From Aldrovandia affinis (taxonomy: Eukaryota; Chordata; Actinopteri; Notacanthiformes; Halosauridae): a DNA stretch of 64,000 nucleotides. Within the stretch, counting starts at the first letter, position 1; every line of letters starts with the position of its first letter. Positions 55,160-64,000 of this stretch are shown here, one piece after another. A program made the position numbers and the translations under genes. The notes under the pieces are model-generated. The model saw only the letters and a program-made list of their open reading frames with translations, did not search any database and was not told where the DNA came from. The stretch lies in assembly GCA_029706075.1 (NCBI GenBank), contig JAINUG010000168.1, positions 1,736,001-1,800,000 on the forward strand, written 5' to 3'.

Positions 55160-55542
55160 ATCTAAATCACAGTGATTAGTGATCAGGAAAGAGTAGGGGT
55201 GTTAACCCCAGTGTTCTGGTCAAATTCCCACAAAAACTGGCTCTCTACATTTGGCCACTTAATCACCCCACATCTGATTGGCTGTACAATCCCTTGCTTT
55301 CCCCACCCACTTAGATTCCCCAGGTTGTTACTGCAAAAGACAAATGAATTGGATCGGTTATATACATTTTACTTTTTTTTTAAATTATGTGCAGGAGAAC
55401 ATTTGGAAGAATCAAAATAAATTTGTTATAACTAGTTAGGATTGAAAGAAACTGTAAATTGACATTTGTTCAAAGGTCTGTTGACAGACATATCCTGACA
55501 CTGCAAGCAGATCTTTGAAATGAGCCAGAACACAGAACACTG

Positions 55543-55665
55543 ATGAGGGTGTGGATTTGCAGTGTCAGGACTTCCTGCCTTTTAAACATGGGCGTACCTC
55601 AAGGCTTTGTTCGTACCCTTGTCCTATTCTCTATTTATAATAATGGAGCTAATGTGCAACGGCAA
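55543..55665 (+). repeat. LINE reverse transcriptase scrap
   Basis: MGVPQGFVRTLVLFSIYNNG resembles the GVPQGSVLGPLLFxIY block of LINE RTs. Nothing more of the element is recognisable. Confidence 0.4.
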
Positions 55666-55669
55666 CTGC

Positions 55670-56580
55670 CAGTTTTAGAGTCATATTGCATGGAACACAT
55701 GATGGTTTCGTCATGGCGTTATTTTTTGTCAATCCAACCAGTTCATGATTTCCAGTATTTTATACTCGTACGGCCATATACTTCCAAAATGCTGAAAAAA
55801 CATATTTTATATGGGGAAACCGTATAGGTTGACAGTTGAAACCTATGCAGTAACGTTAGCAATTATAAAGTTTGAGATGCTGTCCAAACACTATGTGTCC
55901 AGTGTTCACTTAAACTCCAGGCTATTTCATTATGTCGAAAATCAACATTATTACAATTGCAATCTAGATAAGTTAGCTTGCTGTGTCGATACTATAATGA
56001 TATGTTAGGTTGTAGCATTGTTTACATTCAACATAGGTTTACTATACAGTAAGTAAAATGATCAATTATTATCTAGACTCGATGTCTAGTCACGTGCCTG
56101 TTTCACACCTGAGAAAATTTTGTCATGACACCGGCATGTGACGTGTTAAGTTATAATGAGCATTGAGCACCTGAAAAGTAGGAGACATTTTATTCTTATT
56201 TGTGATAACTCCAAAAATCTAAACAAATTAAATACAGTTATACAGTTGCTATGGGAACACTGAAAGTGTAAAGGAAACAGTAAATATGCTATGCTATGCA
56301 CGTTATGTCACCAGTTTTTTTGTTTGTTTTATGCACCCTGTAGCACTTTGATTGTCTCACAATGAAAAGCGCATTATGAATAAAATGAATAATTATTACT
56401 ATTATTATTTTCTTGCAGTAACCTAGTTTTTCTGTTGGCCTTTTTATTTATATGGACAAATAGGCTGTCTGTAATTGATTGAGGATGGCATTTTCCAGTT
56501 GGGTTAATTTATGGAAAGTGGCGAGAGTCTTGTACAAGAGAATGTTTAATTCTATGAGAAAATGCACATCCTTTGAACAA
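55670..56580. other. No gene recognised
   Basis: AT-rich, several short ORFs without motif or splice context. Confidence 0.35.
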
Positions 56581-56582
56581 AT

Positions 56583-57480
56583 ACAGTATGTTCCATTTTT
56601 ATTCATACCCTTGATAAAGATGAACAAAAGAGATTGTATCAAATAAATTATATAAATAATGAGGTATATTTTATGCAAAACAAATCCCCCAAATTATATT
56701 TAATAATAATGCATTTCCACGAACCACAATCGAACAGTTTACAAATTATCATTTTTTTCCCAGAAAAATCAAGAATCCTGTTATCAGTACTTTCTTGTTC
56801 CTCCCTTGGTCATTATAACAACAAGTAGTCACGTTCTGTAGTGTCGTACGAGGTTATGGAACTTCTTGGGGGGAATTCTTAACCATTCCTCCATGCAGAA
56901 TTGTTCTAGTTCCTTCAGATTCTTGTGTTGACGTTTGTGGACTTATTTTTTGAGTTCAAACCACAAATGTTCAATTGGATTCAGGTATGGAGACCGAGAT
57001 GGCCACGTCAGGACATTGATCTTGTGCTCTGTCAACCATTTCTTAGGTTCTTTGGAGGTATGTTTGGGATCCTTGTCTTGTTGGAAGGTCCATCTGTGAC
57101 CAAGGTGTAGCTTCCTGGCAGAGGGAACAAGGTTTTTGGCCAAAATGTCTTGGTACATGCTTGAGTTCATGGTTTCATCTATTTTAATAAGCGGCTCAGG
57201 GCCTGTGGATGCAAAACAACCCCAAAGCATTAAAGATCCACCACTATTTCACCGTAGGCATGAGGTGCTTCTCAACATTACTTGCATTCTTTGGACGCCA
57301 AACATAACGCTGATGTGCATGTCTAAAAAGCTTGATTCGGCCACAAGACACAGTTCCAATTGTAGTTCAGATGTAGTTTGACGAATTCAAGATGCCTTTT
57401 TTCTGTGAATTGTCTTCAAAAGAGGCTTTGTTGTGGTTTCAGATCGACAATTTCTTCAAAGTCTTTGTGCAAAATCTCTT
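56583..57480 (-). mobile_element. Tc1-like element, truncated
   Basis: The right-hand terminus of the element appears at 56583 as CAGTATGTTCCATTTTTATT, CATACCCTTGATAAAG. The other end is lost near 57480, where ERV2 begins. Confidence 0.75.
56943..57230 (-). pseudogene. Tc1 transposase, C-terminal catalytic half
   Basis: The minus strand reads MLWGCFASTGPEPLIKIDET, WTFQQDKDPKHTSKEPKKWL, and VLTWPSRSPYLNPIEHLWFE. The second catalytic Asp (DPKHTS block) and the third acidic residue (Glu in NPIEHLW) are present. The DNA-binding domain and first Asp are missing. Confidence 0.88.
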
Positions 57481-57488
57481 TAAAGTTA

Positions 57489-58580
57489 TCAATAAAGAGG
57501 ATTGAGGCAGAATCTTCCAGATAAATAGACTTTATTTTTACACAAGTAAAAAAACAAAGCAGAGAATTTTTCTCTGCGCAGAGGAAGAGTCTGAGTCAGT
57601 ATATTTCCTATGACATCCTTTATACCAATGGAACTACCAATTCCATCTATGACATACAATTCCCATGGGACAATCTTCCTCGTGAGTCTCACCATGGTCT
57701 CACCTCCCTTGGAGGCAGTCATGAGGTCCAGGACCATACGGTTTTGAATTGTCATTAATCTAAGTGCAGTTAACTCATTTTTTTTCCCTTTTATTCAGTG
57801 TGAAATTGATCAATGCACTCAGGCGGTAGTTTATTGTCTCTACCCTTAACATTCATTTCCCCACCCCCATTTGGGGAAAATACTAAGAACCGCTTTGTTC
57901 CCTGCACTCCAAAGTTTGTGATCTTCTGGAACATTACTTCCCCATATTGCATCATGCTTATCCTCTAAGGATCTTTTTGCACGACCCTGTGTTTCAGTGC
58001 TTATTACCCCATGTATTGTCAGTTAGCATCACATATGCACAAGTTCCATGCCACTTCTTAGGCAGAGCTATGTACACATTGTGTTCAAAAAGCCAGTACC
58101 ATCCATCCACTGCCCTAGTGCCGTTTTCTGTAGGTGCTAACGTGGAACACCTTGTCTCCTTTAAGGGCGTTCGGTGATTCTATTCTTACAGTAGGAGTAC
58201 ACTGTCCCATCGCATTGGGATGTCTCCCCCACCGGGACCGTTCCCTTCCCTCGTACACATTTTATAAAGGTCTTATGCGGGGTATATGGTACTACCATAA
58301 TGGGCATAATCAAATGTTGTCGTGAGGTTTGTAATAAACCTTGTCAATCAGTGCAATTTATTCCCGTCAGTATATTCGTAGCAGTTCACTTTGGTTGTAA
58401 TTTTGTGGGTTGGGTCAAAGTATTGAAGTGTTCCTGTATGAGTTGAGAGCCCTATGGCACATGTTACAGTCCAGGACACATTTATTCCAATTCCCGGGGG
58501 TTGGTCCACAGTCACCCTTGGTGCTACGGATGATGCCGGTAGATAACATAACATAACATAACATAACATAACATAACATA
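57489..58580 (-). pseudogene. ERV2 envelope remnant
   Basis: Between the integrase end and the left edge of the provirus, the minus strand encodes QNRMVLDLMTASKGG, the conserved segment of a gamma-type transmembrane subunit after the heptad helix, at 57755-57705. Upstream pieces (58569-58348 and about 57935-57800) are short open segments in varied frames with Cys and Asn-x-Ser sites, as in a surface subunit. No fusion peptide, signal peptide or anchor was recognised. Stops and frameshifts make it non-functional. Confidence 0.6.
58541..58580. repeat. (ATAAC)n microsatellite
   Basis: About eight tandem ATAAC units inside the ERV2 env region. Confidence 0.9.
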
Positions 58581-58769
58581 AGGGGAAGATGAGAACAGGC
58601 CGTCTTGTTTACGCTCTCTGCTGTGCTTTTACAAATCTCTTCCCTCTTATACCGTGATTATCATCAATATGGTCAAAGACCCCACTGCCCGCCACTGGAG
58701 GTTCGCCATAGCTGTGTCTAAATCCCAGTAAGAGGGTTGTTTGCTTCACCGGTTTTGAGACAGGTGTGT

Positions 58770-59424
58770 TCTATATTTCACACCTCCCTTTGTAGCCGGA
58801 CTTCTCCCTTCTGAGCACAACTCTTTTAGGTACCTACTCACCCTTTGTTACCTTTTTACAGTGGGACAGATGCACCCAGGTGGATCGCTCGACAATCTTT
58901 ACTGCTGTTGGAGTTGTTAGTAGCACCTGATACAGCCCTTTCCACTTTGGTTGATGCCACGCCTTGTGCCTTGGATCTTTAATCAGTACCCAGTCCCCGA
59001 CCTGCAGCTTTTCTTTTGGTATTCCAGCTGTAAGAGTTTACACATTTCTTGTTTATTAGATAACATTTTCTTCATATACTCTGCCAATGTGGGATTATCC
59101 TCTAATATTCTCTCTCCTAATTGCGGTAGGTGATAGGCTTTTCCCATCTAGGTATTATTTCTCTACAAATTATTTTTGCCACAGTTGTGCATCAATTTTT
59201 TTTTTTTGAGGTAGGGTATACTTCTACCCAACCTGAGAATGGGTCAATCATTACTAAACAGCTCTTTTTCCCCTCACTTGGTGTGAGGTGGATGAAATCC
59301 ATCATCCAAGATTCAAATAGTAAAAACATGTTAAACACCTTTTACAAAATTTTTTTATAGTTTGTAAATCCAAACGTATAACGTTTGTTTATCATATCTA
59401 CCCTCCCTCCTCTTGAGACATGGC
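58770..59424 (-). pseudogene. ERV2 integrase core and C-terminal domain
   Basis: The minus strand has MMDFIHLTPSEGKKSCLV and MIDPFSGWVEVYPTSKK (first catalytic Asp region) at about 59310-59210, then a damaged stretch. The C-terminal domain is clean: [18 protein letters not shown] then [17 protein letters not shown] and [11 protein letters not shown] at about 59010-58855. This is the GPY/F-type end typical of gammaretrovirus-like integrases. The second Asp and Glu blocks are not readable, so it is inactive. Confidence 0.82.
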
Positions 59425-59930
59425 ATATCAAATCAAATCAAATCATGTTTATTTGTATAGCGCTTTTCACAACAGAATTGTCACAAAACGCTTAACAGAG
59501 GGGGAACCCAGGCCTAGACCCCCCCAAAAGCAAGCCTAACGGCAACAGTGGCAAGGAAAAACTCCCTAGGTAGGGAGAAACCTTGGGAGGAACCAGACTA
59601 AAAAGGGGGGGAGCCCATCCTCTTCTGGCCGGCACAGGGTATGTCCAAAAAAGACCATGTCATGGTCAGTCCAAGGTTAGTCTGAGTTAGGTAGTCAGCG
59701 GGGGGCTAAACCACGCGGAGAGGGTCCAGATCCAGGAACTGGGGTTGGCGTGGGGGTGAGGGTTGATGGGGCAGCTCACACTTCTCGCAGGATCTAGGGC
59801 TCGGGGCAGGTGCCCCGAGTCAGAGGCCGAGGCAGAGAAGAGAACATGCAGTCAGAAAAAAAGCAGTGCTATAGCCAGTAGCACTATGTAAGAGCAGGGG
59901 AGCACAAGCATAGGAAATATACAGTTATGA
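59425..59930 (-). repeat. L2 LINE 3' fragment inserted in ERV2 integrase
   Basis: Same 3' UTR as 38055 and 31437, starting with repeated CAAAT units and TTTATTTGTATAGCGC. No coding part is retained. Confidence 0.9.
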
Positions 59931-59934
59931 CTCA

Positions 59935-60310
59935 ACTCTGCAGCTATGGTAAACAAAGATCTCGGTAATACAGGTTTCTTTTCTGGGCCCACCCACAGGC
60001 CCCACATCCTTTTCTCTGGTACCCCCTGCTTCATGTTGCATGTCTCTCAAGAGAGTGTAATCGAGAGTGACGCAATCAATCTCTTTAAACACTCCCTGAG
60101 TGTCTGCAGCTGCTTCTTTTGCAGCAGAGTCTGCGAATGCATTCCCCAGGGACACCTCATCTGTTCCTTTCGTATGTGCTGCACATTTACATCTCGTCAG
60201 TGTTTTGTGTTTCTGTAATGTCACAATCAGTTCCAGTATCAATGGTGCATGTGTTATTGGTTTACCTGTTGAAGTCATTCTTTTTTCAGGATCCATCCAC
60301 ATAGAAAGTT
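59935..60310 (-). pseudogene. ERV2 RNase H domain
   Basis: VTFYVDGS at about 60305-60286 starts the domain (first Asp). The frame from 60302 then gives APLILELIVTLQKHKTLTRC, KCAAHTKGTDEVSLGNAFAD, the last His/Asp block. The middle Glu/Asp part is missing, so about 60 residues have been lost between the two. Confidence 0.8.
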
Positions 60311-61110
60311 ACTTTTGCGTCATGAATGGGTGTGTCCATTAACCCGGGGCGTGCTGCCACAGACCTAGATGTTTCAGCTACACAATCGTGAGGATCTCCA
60401 TCCTCAGCAGTTGTCAGCAAGGTAGCCGGATTAAGTGTGGTGCATTTTACAATTGTTAGATTAGGAGCTGTTAGTAGAGTCGCCATACAGCTCAGCTGTC
60501 TTGCTGGTGACAAGAATGTGCCTACTGTTTTGTTTGCAGTAGTAATACAGAAACTACATGTGGTACCATCAGTGTCAATGGTTGGTATAACACTATGGTT
60601 TGTGAGGCTTTTACTGCTAATGCTGCTGCTTCTACAGCTTGTATACAGCATGGCAGTCCTCGTGCTACAGGATACAGTTCTGTGGAGTAATAAGCAATTG
60701 GTCTTTGCTTACCTCCAAACCTGTTTTACCTGCTCAAAGGCTTCGTTGACTTCAGGAGTCCATTTGATTGGATCTCGAGCCTCCATTGGTTTGCTGTAAA
60801 TACAATCTAACAGTGGCTGCATCAATTGTGCATAATTACACATCCAGGTTCGGCAGAAATGTATCATTCCTAAAAAAAAAAAAATATCATCTGTTTTTTA
60901 TTTTATTTTAGGCTTTGGGGCCTGCTGTTTTCCTATCCTGAAAGGCTCTGCCTTGAGCTGAGATAGCGTGTCCCAGATATTTTTCTTCTGGTAGACACCA
61001 CTGTCATTTTCCCTTGCTTACCTTGTGGCCAGAAAGACCAAACATGCCTTTTAGTCTATTTCGCAGTGCTCCCGAGAAGGAGAGCAATTCAATATGTCGT
61101 CTACATACAG
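60311..61110 (-). pseudogene. ERV2 reverse transcriptase, palm and connection
   Basis: At about 61098-61065 the minus strand reads LYVDDILNCSPSREHC, the catalytic YVDD box, followed by a stop. NYAQLMQPLLDCIYSKPMEA then DPIKWTPEVNEAFEQVK (60850-60720) is the thumb/connection block, and the segment to 60311 is the connection. The fingers and the first Asp lie upstream and are not found. Several stops are present. Confidence 0.82.
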
Positions 61111-62400
61111 GAGGATTTTTTTATTTTTTTAATTTTTAATCATAGATACTGCCAAAATGGCTAAAATGCCTAAAATGTCAAATGTACATAGTACAGTGCA
61201 GATCAGATGGATCATTCATTTTCAGATCCTTCGCTGTCTACAATGAATGCATCATTTTTTACTTTTCTTCTCTTTTTTTATTTTGCACCCAGAGTGTTTG
61301 CAGAACATCATACAATACCTAATTATTTATCTGTAAACTAGGATGGTCATCGGAAAGAGCCAGCAGCGTGCTGTACGGTTCAAATTGCAGTTGTATATGC
61401 ACACAGCGTTGTACAGGCAAAGAATAATATTTTTACAACCTTGGATTTCTGTCTGCACTCCCTACCAGGTGGCATTTCTCTAACCCAAGAACCCACATCT
61501 TCCCATTCACATTCAGTCATTTTCGATAATGAAATATGCGGCTGCCTGATTCGTTCAAATAATCATTTCTGCTCTTCACTCAAGCTTACTAGAATTCCAG
61601 TAAATTTTGGTCAACTATACATGGTGCCTAAACATCTCGTTTCGTTTATTTGCGGCATGTTCCAGAAACACTCATATTCTGTCTTAGTCAGGGGCAAGAG
61701 AGCAGTGTTATAAGAGTTCGCTGGGGCTGTCTGCTCGGACGGAATAAATTCACACAGTTGTGCATGACTGGCAGTATATAAATTCCCATGTGTAATACCA
61801 ATCTATCAATTTTATAGAATTCCCAAAACTATTTCCAATAGTACCTATACAACCCATTTTCGTCACATTCAATAGTAATTTTTTGTTTCATTTTAATTGG
61901 TCTTTCCTAGCCGTTCGCTCGAAGTGAATAGCATTATCACTTACAATCGGCACGTTGCCCACGTAATTACATATCTTTTAATTAACATTGTTAATGCAGG
62001 AGTGAGGCCGTTCAAGAACGCATTTTTCAGCTGCCTTCATAAACCCCCATCGTTATTATTTGCAGGTGGTTCAAGACCACTGTTAGCATTAAACACTTTT
62101 TTAAAACGGGTTAGGTACGCCATTATCATTTCGTTTTTATTTTGCACAGTCCAAAATTTTTACGTACACTTTTATTCACTCATACTCAGGCGCAATTGCA
62201 TTCATGTCACATTCATTTTTTATTCACTCATACCATGAATAAACACTTGACTTTAGTTTCTTTTGTAAATTCTCCCCAGGTAAATCCCAGAGGCAATTGT
62301 TCACAAACACTTATAATAATAAATTATTTGTCAAACCTCAAACCTCCCCCTAAGAAGTTCCACGCGTAACCCTTACACTTGAAACTTCTCACCTAATACC
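61111..62400. other. Region where ERV2 gag/pro should be; nothing recognised
   Basis: AT-rich with short ORFs. I see no capsid, zinc knuckle or protease motif. Either replaced by another insertion (61120-61330 has an unusual AAAATGGCTAAAATGCCTAA run) or decayed. Confidence 0.4.
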
Positions 62401-62465
62401 TCTTAGAAAACAGTTCCTCACGTGTGCCGTTTCCGGCGCGTTAGGCTCCAACCTAACAAATTGGA

Positions 62466-62592
62466 GACACCTCAGGGACTTGAACCCCCTCCCGGAGACC
62501 GGGAGCGTCACCACCTAATTAGGTATACACCGCCGCAGGGACTTGAACCCCATCCGGAGACCGGGAGTGTCACCACCCAATCAGGCATACAA
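62466..62592. repeat. Tandem 65-bp repeat with tRNA T-arm-like sequence, two units
   Basis: Units begin CTCAGGGACTTGAACCCC and CGCAGGGACTTGAACCCC, each followed by GGAGACCGGGAGYGTCACCA. Reversed, GGGGTTCAAGTCCC fits a B box/T arm. Confidence 0.8.
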
Positions 62593-62619
62593 CCCCCGCC
62601 ACAAAAACGTTCACGTTTC

Positions 62620-62621
<2 letters not shown>

Positions 62622-62652
<31 letters not shown>
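62622..62652. repeat. Poly(T) tract
   Basis: About 30 T residues; could be the poly(A) tail of a minus-strand retroposon, but no body was recognised. Confidence 0.8.
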
Positions 62653-62899
62653 CATTAGGCTTGCCACATTGCTGGACCTGCAACTTCCCATCAAACTTTT
62701 CTTTTCACATGCTCAACCCAATCTCCTGCCCCCGTAAACCTCAATTACATTTCCCTTAAATCCTGAGGCAGGTAAACTTAACCATCACTTTCTTTACACC
62801 CACAACAACCACCTTTGCTCTTACCACTTTCCATGGTCACATCTATGTTCTGTCACTCACTTTTATGGCAAGGCTCTAGGTTCAATATCACACTTATCT

Positions 62900-63102
62900 T
62901 AAATAGAATTCGGAAAAATCCCGTCACTCACCGCGCTTTCCAGAGGAACATTGGCTGTCTGGCCTCGCTAATTATCCAAGGATCCGGCCCGATCCGGACC
63001 GAGGACTTTCTCAAAAAACTTGTCTCTCATAAAAACAACAAGCCCCGTGCACGGTTTCAGACCTCACGCCCTTCCTCTGCGCCCGTGCGGTGAGATATTG
63101 GG
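62900..63102 (-). other. ERV2 leader
   Basis: GC-richer sequence directly after the primer site, as in a retroviral 5' leader. No gag ATG recognised. Confidence 0.5.
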
Positions 63103-63120
63103 ATCCCGGTCGAGCCCCCA
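63103..63120 (-). other. ERV2 primer binding site (tRNA-Pro)
   Basis: The minus strand reads TGGGGGCTCGACCGGGAT, two bases after the LTR end. This differs by one base from the tRNA-Pro site of murine leukaemia-type viruses. Confidence 0.88.
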
Positions 63121-63122
63121 AT

Positions 63123-63570
63123 TGTTAGGTTCATAAAATTCAGAAGACCTACAAAGTGAATAGAGAACACTTGCACCAAATGAGAAAACAGAACATACAA
63201 CCAATATTCAACAGAGTTTATTCAACCAAATGCATTCAGGGTTCACTGCCTCCCTGCCAGGCAATGAACAAATCATTTCCGGAGAGAACACTTCTTTATA
63301 CACAATAATTTAGACAAAAGCTTTAGCCTCACCCACACACCAGTATTCTTCCATCTCTGGGAGAACCTCTTATCTTTTGGCAAGGCACACTGCTCTGACC
63401 TCGACTGTGTGACTGACTAGCTCTCTGCAAAAACAGTCCTAAAAAACAGTACAAGTACGTGAAGTTATTCAGAAACAATTTTTAAACACAGAATTTCTCT
63501 ATCAACCTAAATTACATTTATCTCAGAAACTCCGCTACCATGGTTTTCTGCTGGCCTTGCAAAAATAACA
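63123..63570 (-). repeat. ERV2 5' LTR
   Basis: The inner edge TGTTAGG (plus strand) abuts the primer site. The outer edge is taken as ATAACA at 63570, which mirrors TGTTA. The outer boundary is inferred. No second LTR was found near 57480. Confidence 0.65.
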
Positions 63571-63711
63571 TATTCGGCACAAAATAGCTGTGTGAGACAG
63601 AGATTGAAACAAATAATATGAAATAATATATATATGTGTTACAATGTATACATTCACTTATATGGGTTATATATTCTTTCATATAAGTTATTTCATTTGT
63701 CATTTGGACCT

Positions 63712-64000
63712 CACTTCCTGTTTTGCTGACTTCCTGTTTGCCATTTGAACGCGACGCGCGCTGTACTCACTACTGCTCCAAATCGTACTTTTCCCTGCTG
63801 TTTCACCGCCCGCATTTTCTGAATTTTTATACTGGTTTAAACACAAAACTCTTTTCTATTTTTTAATCTTTTTCGGTTACTCCTGACCAATCAACTTACG
63901 GTAAGCACAAACGATGGCTGCTTCCTCTCCCCTCCTTTTTTGCTCTGGTTGTAACATGTATAGTCTTAGCTCTCCTGCCGATGTTACTGATAATGTTAAT
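63712..64000 (+). mobile_element. 5' end of an L2 LINE, running off the right edge
   Basis: Matches the reverse complement of 35048-35290: CTTCCTG repeats, GAACGCGACGCGCGCTGTA, ACTCTTTTCTATTTTTTAA, TCTTTTTCGGTTA. ORF1 starts at ATG 63914 (MAASSPLLFCSGCNMYS), similar to the start at 35047. Confidence 0.88.

Larger units (their letters stand above)
53976..55330 (+). mobile_element. 5S rRNA-derived SINE, split by a hAT element
   Basis: The head TACCACCCTGTACCC and GAAGCTAAGCAGGCATGGAC, with GATGGGAGACCTCCTTGGGA, is clearly 5S rRNA-like, including internal promoter words. The body resumes after the hAT insertion at 55160. The 3' end is approximate. Confidence 0.8.

Noticed and set aside
61441..61713. 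90-codon plus-strand ORF in the ERV2 gap
   Set aside because: No motif, no splice context, AT-rich random-looking composition.

Overview
This is teleost fish nuclear DNA, built almost wholly from transposable elements and virus-derived insertions, with a small amount of host gene sequence. Several things point to a fish: L2 and Tx1 LINEs, Tc1, hAT and Harbinger DNA transposons, tRNA- and 5S-derived SINEs, a gypsy element of the Sushi type and two retroviruses with gamma/epsilon-like pol genes. The Tc1 copy near 46 kb and the tRNA SINE near 45.1 kb resemble families I know best from salmonids and pikes. That is a hint, not an identification.

Layout. 1-7.3 kb: a minus-strand endogenous retrovirus (ERV1), broken by a tRNA SINE and by a gypsy element with two LTRs and a 5-bp target duplication. 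7.8-14.8 kb: a virus-like minus-strand cassette with a decayed protein-primed family B DNA polymerase (Polinton/adintovirus type), a 328-residue protein with a SUMO-interaction-like motif, a predicted three-exon small gene behind a TATA-like box, and an intact OARD1-like macrodomain ORF. 15-16.3 kb: 3' half of a hAT element. 16.3-22.4 kb: a minus-strand Tx1 LINE with a long palindrome and no catalytic YADD. 23.2-23.9 kb: a TA-flanked MITE. 23.9-25.2 kb and 48.1-53.1 kb: exons that look like one host plus-strand gene of unknown function, whose large intron would hold the transposons between them.

25.5-28.5 kb: a THAP-like gene interrupted near its start codon by a TIR element that carries a SWIM-type ORF. 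29.6-38.0 kb: nested insertions, namely an LTR-like repeat containing a 7.5-kb hAT element, which contains a full-length L2 LINE, which contains a 225-bp hAT MITE. 39.4-42.5 kb: a Harbinger-type element with MADF and BESS-like exons. 43-47.5 kb: SINEs, LINE pieces and a rearranged Tc1. 48.5-51.8 kb: a long L2-clade LINE with its RT motifs present. 54-55.2 kb: a hAT element inside a 5S-derived SINE. 56.6-57.5 kb: a Tc1 transposase fragment. 57.5-63.6 kb: a second minus-strand retrovirus (ERV2) with env, pol, a tRNA-Pro primer site and one LTR. The window ends in the 5' end of another L2 LINE.

Both retroviruses and nearly all the transposons are visibly broken. The open macrodomain ORF and the host exons are the best candidates for functional sequence. 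All calls were made by eye from translations, motifs and terminal repeats. No database search was possible.
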